NCBI RefSeq assembly: GCF_031877795.1
Contig: NC_133946.1
Span: 10,019,144-10,083,143, forward strand
DNA length: 64,000 nt
Direction of reading: 5' to 3'
DNA from: Strix aluco
Lineage: Eukaryota; Chordata; Aves; Strigiformes; Strigidae
Both the position numbers and the translations under genes were made by a program. The notes under the pieces were generated by a model, which saw only the letters and a list, made by a program, of their open reading frames with translations, searched no databases and had not been told where the DNA came from. This document shows positions 38,701-49,048 of the stretch, in pieces (the first letter of the stretch is position 1; each line of letters begins with the position of its first letter).

Positions 38701-41700
38701 GATTGCCATATGTTTGGTCTCAGCAGGTCTTTTTGTACTAGTCCTCCTTTTACTGGGCAAAATGAACTGTAGGATCAGTTCACAACTAAGATGCAAGAAG
38801 GAACAGGAGGATGGAAAGGGATGTCAGCAGGGTTTTGCTGCTCAGCCCTGGATTCTGTTTGGCCTACAAGTGACTATTTGAAACCTGCAAGTTGCCAAGG
38901 GAAAATCATCATTCATTGAAGAACAGAGTCTGAAATAAACTGTAAATCCTCAGCCCAGGGTATTCCTTAGGAGTCTGTGATATTACTGGTCAGAACATCT
39001 CTGCCTGTTTCTAAAGCAGGCCCTGGAAGCATGTCAAATACAATAACTCTTGTATCATGTCTGTCAGTCTTTGAAAGTTTGTTTGTTTTTTGATATCACG
39101 ATCATAATTTTTCACTTCTCTAAGTTAGAACCTCAGTCCGTTTGATTGCTGTTACTCCTTTCTGTCAGTGTTTATTTTCATTAGTTGGTGGGGTGTCTTA
39201 CAGACTTCTGCTTACTTGTCAGCAGTTGTTCTTGTACAGTAGATAGATTGCATTTAACTAGAAGTAGTATTGTCGAATCAACAGGTCTGTAATTCTCAGT
39301 GCATTTTTCTCTTTTTCCCTTTCCCCAGGTTTTGGAAACGTGCTGGATTTGTGCCAGTTTATCTAAGGCAGACACCAGTAAGTAGCATACTGTTTCTGAA
39401 TGAAATCCAGCCCTATTGAAATCACTGGGCATCTTTCCATTAGCTTCTGTGAGATGTGATTTGGGCAGGAAAGTTTTCTGAGGCTACATTTGGGGGTGGT
39501 TTTATGTTTGTTTTTGTTCTTTGGACCTCTAGTTAACTAAGGGAGTAAAGTTTTTGCACTTAAAAAATTAGAGCAAAGGTGCAGCTGTTGAGGGTTATTA
39601 TTGTAGTTATTGCTAAAATATGCAAGTGGTTCTTGAACTGACTGCTCCTGTTTTTCTAGGTGTTTACAAAAAGTAGCACTAGCAGTTTAGAGTACTTTTG
39701 GAGAGAATAATTTGTCCCTTGTCACTCCACTTTTCTTTTGTTTTTCTGGCTCTTGAGCCGCACCTGGAATTTGCAGTACTGGTGACTACTGGTTACCTCA
39801 AGAAGCCAAAATCCCTCGGCACTGGGATTTACCAAATTCTAGAAGTTCATAGGTTTTACATTAGGTAGTGGTGATCAGTAGCAGTTGATGCATGCATCGT
39901 TGTTGTTGATTTAGAAGACCTTTGCTGCCTTCAGTTGAGCATAGAGTGCAAAAGGTTCCTGAGGATGATGGGAAATATATCTTATTTGTTAGAATGACCT
40001 GACTGGTGAGCATTCCTGCATCATGCTGAAGATGCTGAATGAAGAGGACACTGAACAGGAGCCTTGGCTTACAGCCTTCTGGAAAGGTAACTTTGATTTT
40101 GCTAATGCTCAAAGAATCTTCTGCGATATTTATGCTAGAGGTCCACAGGAGTTGTTTATCATATCATCTTGTCCTATAGATTTTAGGAGGCGGTTCCTTT
40201 CTCTGCTTTCCTACCAGTTCAGCACGTTCTCTCCCTCGTTGGCATTGAATATCCTACAGAACAAAAATATCAAACAGCAGCCACAGCCACGTGAGTACCC
40301 TGGCTCTCGGTGTTCAGTTAGATTACAGTTTAAAGTCTGAGTATACATTTATCAGAGTTCTCAAATACATGCTTTGTATGATATCTCTTGTGAAATGCCA
40401 TGAATTGCTCATGGTCAGTTACTGTGTTTTGTCCTATCATCTAGAAAAATGCTTGCATTTCTAAGTAAAAGCTAAGAGGACATTTTCTGCTTACTCAAAA
40501 CAGGGTGTTTTTTTGGTGTTGTTTTTTCTCCCCCTGCTTTTTTGATCAAAGATTTAAGTAACTCAAAATTAGAGGGCCCCTGACTGTAACAGCTAAATGC
40601 ATGACAAAACATGGATGGATACTGACACCTGCCAAATCCAGTATGGAGTTAAAAGAGAAGCCTTGAGTAGCAAGGGTCAGTAGGCAGAGCAGCTTGCTTA
40701 GGATCTCAGGAAGAACGTCATCAGAAATCTGGAGGTTGGAATGTGATGTCTTTCTAAGAGAGAGGCTTCAACTGCATGTTATTGGGTTCAATCCAGCACT
40801 TGCTGGGGAAACACACAGGCAGTATAAAAACGGGGCCAGACAAGACTGTTCTAACAGTCACTTCTGGCTTAAAAGCAAATTGCTGTTTTCTCAATATGCC
40901 TAACAGAGGGGAGTCCTCCTGAGAGAACTTGGTAATCTGTGCCTTGTGGGTTTTTAGTATCTGTCTTGGTGAAAGAGTTTTAGTTGCTGGTATGAGGGAA
41001 TAAAGCTCTTTAACAGCAAAACCAGTGTAAGGTAGTTAAACTGGGCAAGCGGTGTTTCTCAACCCTCACTGTTTTCAGCCTCTCTGGCATCTTTAGGTTG
41101 ATATGCTGGTCTGTTTTGACAGATGCAATGTTTTTCATATGGATGTATGTTTGTCTGAAAAGACTTTAAATAACCAAGCCAGCCTGAATAGCAGTGTTGT
41201 ACCTAGTGTGTGGAATTTGTGTGCTGGAAAGTGAACCTGTGGGGTAGCAGTTACAGGCCCTTACTCACTGGTATGAAAAGGAACATGTTAAATACTGAGA
41301 TCCTGGATAGCTGTGAAGAACAGTCTTGACATTATTGTCTTTTTATTGTACCCATCAGCCATCAGCCGTGCTGAATTAGAATCAGTTTTCATCCCATACG
41401 ACCTGAAGAGATTAGAGATGTACTCTCGCAACATGGTGGATTATCATCTCATCATGGATATGGTACCTACCATTGCCAGGATGTTTTTTCTCAACCAGAT
41501 GGGTGACATCTCTCTCTCTGCTGCACAGTCGGTGTGTATTGCTGTGAGAACAAGCCATGCTTCACCTCTCTTTGTATATATATATTTGGAATAATTTCCT
41601 CTTTTATGTCATCTTTAAAAAAAAAAAACTTTACTTCAGTTAATTGCTGCTTTTGTAGCCCTTTTCATGATTTCTCCTGCTTGTAGTGTTCTTCCTCCTT

Positions 41701-44700
41701 TAGCATTTGCTTTGAATAAAATTTGTAGGGATCGTACTCTGTTGTGTGTTCAGTGAAGCACTCCATGCGTTTATAATACAGTGTGAACTGTGGCTTGAAA
41801 ACCTCTCAAAATCGTCTGGCTCCTGAACTGTACTTGAGGAGAAAAGTATTATCGGTGCTAAGTATGGAATGGCACCTGCCAATTAAAGAATAATTTAGGG
41901 GTGTTCCCGTGCATCTGAACAAAGCTTCAGCTCGTACCAGAGAAGTCTTGTATAGGTAGTGTAGAGGGTATTATGTATTTGTATTTGCTCTAAAAGCCTC
42001 TATAACTGAAATACATGTCATTTCCTCAGGCCCTTTTTCTAGGGATTGGCCTACAGCATAAATCTCTGGACCAACTGGAAAAGGAGGTGGAACTGCCCAG
42101 CAGTCAGTTGATGGGCCTCTTCAACAGAATCATCCGCAAAGTAGTCCAGGTAAGAGCATGGTGACAATGCTAATTACTGTGTAATTCCAGTACTGAGCCT
42201 GGCACCAGTAGAAAGCTGAGTCAGAACTGTGTATCTTTACCATGTCCCCGATAATTGACTGTAAACTTCTTACAAAAGATGGGAAAATCCGGGTGGAAAA
42301 AGCAGGTATTTATGGCATTGATTTATATAGTGTTTTCCCAAATAATAGTGCTTGTGTTATGTTTTTAAGTGTTGAAATGTCCTGACCAAAATGCTGAGCC
42401 TGAGCCGCTTGTTTGTGATTGTTCACTGCACCGGTGGCATCTCAACTTTTCTTTAAATGACCTTGGAAATGTTTTTTTTAAAGATAGATTTGAAGTCCAG
42501 TGAAATAATTGGACAGTTCTGGATCTGGTTTTCTTTCTGTCTTATGGCTGTGATAAAGTGAGTAACATGATGAGTTCTCGGATGGTGAGATGGACAGAAT
42601 ACTTGCCAACTGCTTGCAATTGCTTGCCGAGCCTGGGGCCTGTACTTCTCAAGGTTTGGGATACGGTAGCAGAACTTCTGCAGTGTGGCATAGGTTGTTC
42701 ATTGGAGAGGTGATTTACTTACCTTGAAGAAAATAACATACAAAAAACCAAATATGCAGCTTTAAGCTGCAAATGTTAAATGATGCTGTATTAATAAAGT
42801 TTGTTGTAAACTACGAGCTCTCCACATTTATGCAAGTCGCATTGAGGGCTGGCTGATTTTAGTTTTCTGCCTTTTATGAAAGCTGTATATAATTCTGCCT
42901 TCAGGAAGCAGCCTTGAGATTTTATTTCAGTATGATGGAATGCATCAGAAATAAACAACTGCCTGATAATATTTGAAAGGTTAGAGTAGTTTCATGGGAA
43001 CAGACAGCATTTCTTATTTATTTTAAAGCAATAACCTTGAGGAAACATCAGCAAGTCTTGGCTTATGTGTTGGCTTACTTCATTTACAGTTGTTCAACAC
43101 GGTCCAGGAAAAAGCTGTGGAGGAGCAGATGGTGGCAACAAAGGATATTGTAATGGAGCCAACACTGAAATCTTTAAATGATGATTTGGTAATTATGAAC
43201 TTTCTTGATACATATGTATCCATTTCATAGAGCTCCCTTGAGTGTAAAAGCCTTGTAATCTGAATTTTCTTGGATGGAAAGAATTCCACATCACTTTATG
43301 GTAGTTAAAACCTGACAGCTTTGTGTTACATGCTTGAAGTCATGCTTCGTTAATCTGCAATACAGATTTTTCGCAGAACCTACTAAGATGTTACATATTA
43401 CAAGTATGTGTATACAGATAACATAAAAATGCAATTATATAAAAGGAATAAGCTTTTCAGGATCATCTGGAATTTGTTTTAGGAGATGTACTTCTCTTTC
43501 AGTGGGAAAGGCGTTTTCCTTCCATTACATGGTCACTGTTGTACTTAGAACTTAATGCATCCATTGTGCTGTCCTGTTGTAGGAAGAAGCTGCAAAGGAA
43601 TTCCAAGAAAAACACAAGCAAGAAGTGGGGAAGCTGAAGCAAATGGACCTTACACAGTAAGAATTTATCTGAAATCCAGTTTTCGCCTGAGACCTGTTTG
43701 AATGCTGGGTCACTAGCACATCTTGCTGAGACTTGTGCACAAGGCTGTAGTTGCAGTATCACAATCTCAAACCATCAATAAATGAGAAATAGCAGTGGGT
43801 ATTGTCAGCAGTGGCCAGGTAAGATAAGCAAATGCAGCTGCGCTAATGAAAACTTTGGGTGTTGTGTGCCTGACAGCCAATAACTTCGTCTTTTTGGCTC
43901 TGTTACCAGCTGCTTTGTCTCACACTCAGAAAGTTCTCTCCAGTATGAACTAAATTTGGTAACAACTTTTATTCAGGGCCGTTCACCTGTTTACCTCAGT
44001 ACATTAATTCATTGTCATACTCCCAAGCGTGAACTTACTTCCCTTTTTCTGCTGGTATTTTGAACAAAAAGCAAAAGCTTGTGAGTGAGCAGATAGCAGC
44101 TGGTCAGCAGTGAGATCTGCCTGTGGAACTGTAGAACTGAATTGTTGGTAGAGTTGGGGCTGGCTCGTCGTTACGGTACTGCAGACAGAAGCTGTACTAC
44201 AAACAGGAATGCTGGATCAGTCCTCAGCTCTGTCCCAGTGCCTCTGGCATGAGCTTGAGCACATTCTTCCTTTACCTCTGTTCTCTTTTGTCACTTAAAT
44301 GGTAAATTATTCATGGCAGTAGCTCTTAGTATGTATCTATATGTCAGTCTTGATCCTGGCTGTGTAGAGTACATATATTATACATATGTAAGTTATATAG
44401 TTCTGTAATACGGAGTAATAAAGCAAGCTGCCTGGCTGTGGACTGTTTCTAATTTTACAGTTTTCCATGCTTCTAGAAATAGTCATTAGTTTCCTCAAAC
44501 CAGGATACCCAGATCCTGTTGTCTGCTATTCAGCTTAGCTGTGTGTGCAACTCCAGTGAAAATAGTACCTGGCTAATTCAAATATTCTCTTCTTTAACAA
44601 AAAAAAAAGTCAAACCAATGGTAAAAAAACCAACCCACTGGAGCTTCTTGTTACTAACTACAGTGTGCACGGATGCCTTTTAACTGCTGCAGAGCTGGAC

Positions 44701-47504
44701 AGTTTGTAGGATACTGAGTTGCTGAACCAGCAATTTACTTGAAGTGTCAGCAGATGTCTCTTTCTGGACCAACAGAGTTGTTACACATGCCACTGATTCT
44801 GTCCCTTCTCTCTCTCCTCCTCCCACTTTTTGTCTTATAAATCCTGTTTACTATACTGACATCCCAGAAAAGTTGTCTGGTTTGGCTTTAGATTAAATCT
44901 GAAAAAAGGGAATAAAAGCTTCTTTGAATCTTTGGTTGTCTTGTTTGAAGGAAGGACAAAAATGGATGTGATTTGAAGTGACTTGCAAGTCAGTCACATT
45001 AGGAAAACTATATAACCAGAATTTTAAAAAAGTTTTAATTCCATTTTTTTAGCGTTGATAGTGTTACATACCTGTTTGTCATTTTGGACCATGTTCCCTT
45101 TTTTTTTCACCAAAAATTAGATTTCTGTTCTCCTCAATGAGGAGAGAGAGACAAAAATCTATTTTGAACAACTTTTCAGTACAGGTTTTAGAAAACTAAT
45201 AGAAGAGACTAAGCTGTTTGGTTTGAAAAGGCTTTGTCTGGTATTGTTCAGCCTTGTATGAACAAAGGCTAGTCTATTCTAAATCTCTAAGAACTTGAGA
45301 TGGAGAGCAACCACTCCATTTTGCTACATGACTGCTTTGCCTAGTTAAACTCGTATGTAATTTCCAGGGTACTTGAACACCCAGACAAGGGGCAGAGAAC
45401 ATGAGCTTATTTGAATAGCAATTGTTGTCTTAATTTCTCTTTTCAAAAGAAAGCTGCAGGTCTTCAGTTTTTCCTGGACTGATGCAGAAAATCTACCATT
45501 CAAGCTCACTGCTGGTCTAAGAGCAGCTGCTAATTTAGCTAATTTTCCATTACGAGCCATTGCTTTTTGCATCCTCTTCTTTTACCACCACAACCATCCT
45601 TCTCCAATATTTTTGGAGGGAGGAGAAAGGAAAAACACCCTCAAGCTTTTATAAAGAAATCTATATAGTGAATATAGATCTGATTGTGGTTGTCAGGCTT
45701 AAAGCTGTAGTGATTGAAGGTCTACCTTTCCAGAAATCTAGTGGGCAAAGTAGAAGCATACCCCACTGCTATGGAAAGTATAACCTTTGTGGCCTTATTT
45801 TTTGCTTTCATAACAGATGTACTCTACTCAGCACTCTGCTTTTCTGATGAGAGGCTTTCATAGAACAGTTTTGTGATGTTTACAATAGGGGCTCCTGAGA
45901 ACTTCATTTGCCACTGACCAGCTTTGGATGGGGACAGTTGTTGGTTGCTGTTGACCTAGTTGGGGCGAGTCTGCTGACAGAGTTGTGATGAGCTGTTGTA
46001 GCCCTTTGCCAGGCTAGTTTTGTATGTATTTCCAAATACTAATTTAGTTGGGTGCTGACACAGGGGCTTTGTTTGTAGAGTAGCGTGTGCCTGATGATAT
46101 AATCACCTTATTTTTCTTACTTTGTGCTGGCAATTTTACTTGCGTTTTCCTTTACCTTTTTCACTTAGATATATTATCCGGGGCGATGACGAAGAATGGG
46201 ATGAGGTGCTGAGCAAAGCGGGACAGAACGCTTCCGTCGTCAGTTTGAAAAGGTTAAGGAAGTTGAAATACTCCACAGAGGTGTCTCTGGTCCTTCCTGC
46301 TGGCTTTATTACAACGTTTTCAAAAGATTGAAGCTGAAGAGTTAAATGCAGATAAAATGAACTTAGTGTTCTTGATTCTGAGCTTTCCTGGAGAAATCCG
46401 GGTGTGAGCACCTGCGAGCTCTGCTGGGTACTCAGTAGTTCCTCTAATGGCAAGGCTGATGCTGTGAATTCTGTGTTGCTCTAGTGTTAGTCCTGACTTC
46501 ATGTAACTTAGTTGCGCATTGTAACTTGACGTGGTTAAGCCTTGATCGCGATTGTGCACGGAAGCTGGTGCTATTTCTTCCTTGGGTCACTTTTAAAGAA
46601 AGAACTTGCTCCCCATAACTGTCCCATTTGCTTTGGGAGCTAACACTGGCTGGGAGCCTGTGATAGTCCCACTGGAGAAAATGCAAATTCAGGGAAGAAG
46701 AATTCTTTCAAATGTGAGCATAAGCCTGCAAAATATTGAGGCTGCATTTCTGCAGTTCCTTGCTTTTCATCCATCTTCTTTCTCCTACCTTGCTCAGCAT
46801 GGAGTCTTTCCTCATCTTTTCCTTGGGGATTTATAGTTGAGACTTGCCTGCTTGCTTATTTCCCCTTCCTGGGGTGCCTGACAGCTGAAGTAATTATGTG
46901 GCCTCTCTTCCACCCTTTGTATATTCATGTTTTTTTTCATGAATGCTAGAAGCTGTGACTTTCCAGAAGCCTTACAGGAATGAGAGAGTCTTGTCAGTGC
47001 TTATAAAGATCGGACCTCTCTCATGTTTGCTCTAGTCAGAATCTAGTGCAGGAACAAAACTGCATATTTAAAACTGTCAGTTGTATTATTTTTTCTAGGT
47101 GCTCTAAATTCAAGATGTCCTATATGAATTGCCTTTAGGACACATAAAGTCTTGAAAAGTAATGACAAGAGCTAAAAATCACGATCTTATGGGATTCAAA
47201 CTGAGTTAGAGAATCTGAAGACGCCAGAAAATCTAGGTCATGCTCATGCTTGTGCTTCCTCTAGCACCAGTTTAAATGACCCCAGAAATTGGAAGTATTT
47301 TCTCCCAACCACATTTCTATGTAGACTCTCACCCCCTTTTACAACAAAAATTTCCCAGCTGGATGGGAATCTAGTGTATTTTTAACAGATATTTTGTTCC
47401 TGTTTCCCAGTGAGAAGAGGAGAAAATTAGAAACAGCAAGAGGACCCAAGCAACTGAAGAAATTTAAGAAGACTAAAGATATAAAGCAGAAGTGGAAGAA
47501 ATGA
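23582..47504 (+). CDS. NAT10: NAT10, RNA cytidine acetyltransferase (complete, 28 coding exons)
   Basis: Nucleolar enzyme that uses ATP and acetyl-CoA to form N4-acetylcytidine on 18S rRNA and, with THUMPD1, on tRNA; orthologue of yeast Kre33 and bacterial TmcA. The exons sum to 3060 bp, or 1019 residues plus TGA (human 1025). Start chosen at ATG 23582 because [20 protein letters not shown] matches the family N-terminus. Visible parts: TmcA N-terminal region (about 107-200); RecD-like helicase with Walker A GRGKSA (Lys290) and Walker B VIDEAA (Asp388-Glu389); GNAT domain with the acetyl-CoA loop QGMGYGSRA (636-644, Gly641 conserved); tRNA-binding C-terminal domain; and a Lys-rich tail suited to nucleolar targeting. 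All catalytic motifs look intact. Intron 13 appears to be U12-type. The promoter is a CpG island; polyA signal at 48163. Confidence 0.98.
24860..24951 (+). CDS. NAT10: NAT10 exon 2 (residues 37-67)
   Basis: 92 bp, acceptor ttggcag, donor gtaaaa. Encodes [20 protein letters not shown] to KKELGFS. Confidence 0.97.
25603..25774 (+). CDS. NAT10: NAT10 exon 3 (residues 67-124)
   Basis: 172 bp, acceptor tctctag, donor gtaagg. Encodes [17 protein letters not shown] and on to NTFGMCVLQ, entering the TmcA N-terminal domain. Confidence 0.97.
26082..26204 (+). CDS. NAT10: NAT10 exon 4 (residues 125-165)
   Basis: 41 codons in phase 0, acceptor ttcctag, donor gtatgt. Encodes [20 protein letters not shown] to LKQLYTMTM. 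Confidence 0.97.
26570..26830 (-). mobile_element. CR1 LINE 3' end fragment
   Basis: Starts catagaatcatagaatcc, the reverse complement of the CR1 terminal repeat, then ggttggaagggacctcaagg and ggtccaacc. It is antisense in NAT10 intron 4. The far end is diverged and its limit approximate. Confidence 0.85.
27170..27231 (+). CDS. NAT10: NAT10 exon 5 (residues 166-186)
   Basis: 62 bp, acceptor tttcag, donor gtaagt. Encodes [20 protein letters not shown] and the start of an Arg codon. Confidence 0.97.
28103..28217 (+). CDS. NAT10: NAT10 exon 6 (residues 186-224)
   Basis: 115 bp, acceptor gctcag, donor gtcagt. Encodes [20 protein letters not shown] and a variable tail ITPVPPQSQ that differs most from mammals. 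Confidence 0.97.
29565..29672 (+). CDS. NAT10: NAT10 exon 7 (residues 225-260)
   Basis: 36 codons, acceptor cttatag, donor gttggt. Encodes [20 protein letters not shown] to CKTLDQ. Confidence 0.97.
30544..30677 (+). CDS. NAT10: NAT10 exon 8, Walker A (residues 261-305)
   Basis: 134 bp, acceptor atcatcag, donor gtgagt. Contains [20 protein letters not shown]; the P-loop lysine is residue 290, as in human. Confidence 0.98.
31036..31129 (+). CDS. NAT10: NAT10 exon 9 (residues 305-336)
   Basis: 94 bp, acceptor tgtgcag, donor gtaagg. Encodes [20 protein letters not shown] to FDALQYQ of the helicase domain. Confidence 0.97.
31498..31596 (+). CDS. NAT10: NAT10 exon 10 (residues 337-369)
   Basis: 33 codons, acceptor ctttcag, donor gtaact. 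Encodes [20 protein letters not shown] to EHRQTIQ. Confidence 0.97.
32159..32295 (+). CDS. NAT10: NAT10 exon 11, Walker B (residues 370-415)
   Basis: 137 bp, acceptor cttgcag, donor gtaagg. Contains [15 protein letters not shown], the DEAA-type Walker B with Asp388 and Glu389, and MASTING. Confidence 0.98.
32819..32943 (+). CDS. NAT10: NAT10 exon 12 (residues 415-457)
   Basis: 125 bp, acceptor ttttcag, donor gtactc. Encodes [20 protein letters not shown] and a Thr/Lys-rich linker to KLSS. Confidence 0.97.
33176..33326 (+). CDS. NAT10: NAT10 exon 13 (residues 457-507)
   Basis: 151 bp, acceptor tttgcag. Encodes [20 protein letters not shown] to PETCDL. The donor is gtatcctt, the U12-type consensus. 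Confidence 0.96.
33327..33804 (+). other. NAT10: NAT10 intron 13, U12-type (minor spliceosome)
   Basis: The intron begins GTATCCTT, the U12-type 5' splice-site consensus, and carries TCCTTAAC at 33785-33792, the U12 branch-point consensus, with the branch adenosine 13-14 nt before the terminal AG. The exons on both sides are fixed by the protein (CDL / YYVNRD), so the junction is not in doubt. Confidence 0.9.
33805..33901 (+). CDS. NAT10: NAT10 exon 14 (residues 507-539)
   Basis: 97 bp, acceptor gtttag preceded by tccttaac. Encodes [20 protein letters not shown] to VASHYK at the helicase-GNAT transition. Confidence 0.97.
34648..34764 (+). CDS. NAT10: NAT10 exon 15 (residues 540-578)
   Basis: 39 codons, acceptor ctccag, donor gtaaga. 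Encodes [20 protein letters not shown] to EVLAVVQ, start of the GNAT fold. Confidence 0.97.
35553..35826 (-). mobile_element. CR1 LINE 3' end, young copy, in NAT10 intron 15
   Basis: Starts cacagaatcacagaatcatc (reversed CR1 tail). Over about 265 bp it is nearly identical, in reverse complement, to the copies at 49406 and 57134. Small open frames here are by-products of the element. Confidence 0.93.
35994..36095 (+). CDS. NAT10: NAT10 exon 16 (residues 579-612)
   Basis: 34 codons, acceptor tggcag, donor gtgaat. Encodes [20 protein letters not shown] to IPWTVSEQ. Confidence 0.97.
36203..36277 (+). CDS. NAT10: NAT10 exon 17, GNAT motif A part 1 (residues 613-637)
   Basis: 25 codons, acceptor acgcag, donor gtaaag. 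Encodes [20 protein letters not shown] plus PDYQG, the first half of the acetyl-CoA-binding motif. Confidence 0.97.
36888..37004 (+). CDS. NAT10: NAT10 exon 18, GNAT motif A part 2 (residues 638-676)
   Basis: 39 codons, acceptor ttcacag, donor gtatgg. Starts [17 protein letters not shown]; Gly641, essential for acetylation in human NAT10, is conserved. Confidence 0.97.
37187..37320 (+). CDS. NAT10: NAT10 exon 19 (residues 677-721)
   Basis: 134 bp, acceptor tttcag, donor gtaaga. Encodes [20 protein letters not shown] to YGLTPRLL. Confidence 0.97.
37321..39328 (+). other. NAT10: NAT10 intron 19, 2.0 kb
   Basis: Contains the AT-rich tract near its start and no other recognisable element. Confidence 0.7.
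37366..37430 (+). repeat. AT-rich low-complexity tract
   Basis: Nearly pure A/T with tatata and atatta runs just inside NAT10 intron 19; no larger element recognised. Confidence 0.8.
39329..39377 (+). CDS. NAT10: NAT10 exon 20, microexon-like (residues 721-737)
   Basis: Only 49 bp, acceptor ccccag, donor gtaagt. Encodes [16 protein letters not shown], the last GNAT strands. Confidence 0.97.
39993..40086 (+). CDS. NAT10: NAT10 exon 21 (residues 738-769)
   Basis: 94 bp, acceptor tgttag, donor gtaact. Encodes [20 protein letters not shown] to WLTAFWK. It is separated from exon 22 by an intron of only 93 bp. Confidence 0.97.
40180..40290 (+). CDS. NAT10: NAT10 exon 22 (residues 769-806)
   Basis: 111 bp, acceptor cctatag, donor gtgagt. 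Encodes [20 protein letters not shown] to KQQPQP, entering the tRNA-binding domain. Confidence 0.97.
41359..41531 (+). CDS. NAT10: NAT10 exon 23 (residues 806-863)
   Basis: 173 bp; acceptor cccatcag chosen over a second atcag 7 bp downstream because only the first keeps frame ([20 protein letters not shown]). Donor gtgtgt after SAAQS. Confidence 0.94.
42030..42149 (+). CDS. NAT10: NAT10 exon 24 (residues 864-903)
   Basis: 40 codons, acceptor cctcag, donor gtaaga. Encodes [20 protein letters not shown] to NRIIRKVVQ. Confidence 0.97.
43090..43188 (+). CDS. NAT10: NAT10 exon 25 (residues 904-936)
   Basis: 33 codons, acceptor tttacag, donor gtaatt. Encodes [20 protein letters not shown] to SLNDDL. 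Confidence 0.97.
43583..43656 (+). CDS. NAT10: NAT10 exon 26 (residues 937-961)
   Basis: 74 bp, acceptor ttgtag, donor gtaaga. Encodes [20 protein letters not shown] plus MDLT, a charged helix. Confidence 0.97.
43657..46168 (+). other. NAT10: NAT10 intron 26, 2.5 kb
   Basis: Largest NAT10 intron in the window. No exon, snoRNA boxes or clear repeat recognised by eye. Confidence 0.65.
46169..46252 (+). CDS. NAT10: NAT10 exon 27 (residues 961-989)
   Basis: 84 bp after a 2.5 kb intron, acceptor acttag, weak donor gttaag. Encodes [20 protein letters not shown] to SVVSLK. Confidence 0.95.
47411..47504 (+). CDS. NAT10: NAT10 exon 28, terminal (residues 989-1019 and stop)
   Basis: Acceptor tttcccag; encodes [20 protein letters not shown] and further Lys-rich sequence ending KWKK then TGA. 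The basic tail is a few residues shorter than in human and fits a nucleolar localisation signal. Confidence 0.96.
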
Positions 47505-48190
47505 CTTTAAAGCCAATCAGTGAACTTGAATTAACAAGTGACGGGTCTGTACTTAAGAAGTACTATTCTCCTTGAAATCAAAAGACTTTCTTTTGGGGGG
47601 TGAGAGCTGGAGGGAAGGAAAAGCCTTAGAGGCATTTTTAAAGTGTTTGTATTACGGGAAGTACAGTGACACTGCCAGGAGACAGCCTCTGAAGATTTTT
47701 TATGAAGTGTGACTGCAGAGCTTGAGCGAGGCACTGTGCAGCACACTGGGATATTATGAGGGTGCTTTAGCAGCTACAGAGTTTCCATTCAAAGGGGGCA
47801 GATCAATCTGCAAACTTGCCCGCATCAGAACGGTTGATGTCTATTAAAGAGCTTGGACAACAAAGGACAGAAATGTGTTAGGCTTTGCTATGTGACTCTA
47901 CCTTTTAGCATTGCAGCCCATCTTGATGCATGCAGCTACTGGTTCAGTAGTACTGCCACTCCTTTGTGGCTGGAGGGAGTTTTCGGTGTGAACGACAACT
48001 GAGGTTTTTATTTGGGGCTGGCTATTCAGTGAGCGCTAACTGCGTTGTCAGCTCAGACTCATGATTTGGTCCTTGCTCACAGGAGTTCAGGGTGTACAAT
48101 GAACACTTCTATTTTGGAAGGTAGCCTATAGTTCCTACTTACTGTGCTCCTCCAGCAGCTGCAATAAAGGCTGCTCTTTTGCATTCACAC
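47505..48190 (+). other. NAT10: NAT10 3'UTR
   Basis: From the stop codon to just past AATAAA at 48163-48168 (context gcaataaaggctgctctttt), the first strong polyA signal after the CDS, which is followed by T-rich sequence. End estimated. Confidence 0.75.
48163..48168 (+). terminator. NAT10: NAT10 polyA signal (AATAAA)
   Basis: Canonical hexamer 659 bp downstream of the NAT10 stop, followed by a T-rich element within 15 bp. Confidence 0.75.
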
Positions 48191-49048
48191 TTGCTTACGA
48201 GGTCTCAGCATTCCCACTGCTCAGTAATTTACATTTCCTAGTTCTCAGGCAGGGTGGCATGATTAACAAGCGCTGGGGAAGCTGCTTTGGCCACTCTGTC
48301 TCCCTGCTATCTGCTGACCTAGACCTGCTGCTTTCCTTTGGTGGAAAGTTTTGTGCTAAGGTGGCTGGGAAATCAGCACTATCGTACTGACACCTGCTCT
48401 TAGTGATCTTTTCGAGCCCCTGAACTCCCCAGCTCTGCTACTTGGTGGTCCTTGCTTGGTAATAAATATCTACCAGTCTGGAGCTGGGACTTTCTGGGAC
48501 TGCAGTACTGTAGGTCTGGTGCCTGTCAGACTCCAGAGGCTTCCAAACCAGGGCAAACTGGCATAGATTGGCCCTGTCCCAAACCTGAGTGTCCTGGTGG
48601 GTTGTCTTGATGTTCCAGCTTCACACCCTAGAGGTCTGGAACAGACACACACGATACACAGCTGCGTTATATTTACTTGTGGATCTCGCAGCTCCTTTTT
48701 ACAGCAAATCCTCGAAGAACCAGTTTCTTCCTAGATAAAGACAGTATTTCTTCTCCAGGAGGCTGTTTTATGAAGCACCTATATTAAGTGTGAGCCTTGC
48801 ACAGCCTGTGTGCATCTTTGGTCAGGAGGCCACTGTGTGAGAGTCAGTGGTGAGGGCACATCCCCCACAGCTGAGCCCTGAGAAGGGAGACCTGCAGCTG
48901 CAGCTCTTAAAGGCCTGATGAGGGGCCTCATTACCACCCAGCTGTGTAGAGAGCAGCACTGGCAGCCTGCAGGGGTGAGGTGGTGGCTGCCTGCCCTGAA
49001 CCAGCTCTAAAGAAGTTGTGAAAGGAGCAGACAAGGAAGGGGAGAAGC

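Noticed and set aside
48486-48496. kappaB-like gggactttct site
   Set aside because: Isolated match to a short motif in intergenic sequence with no promoter context.
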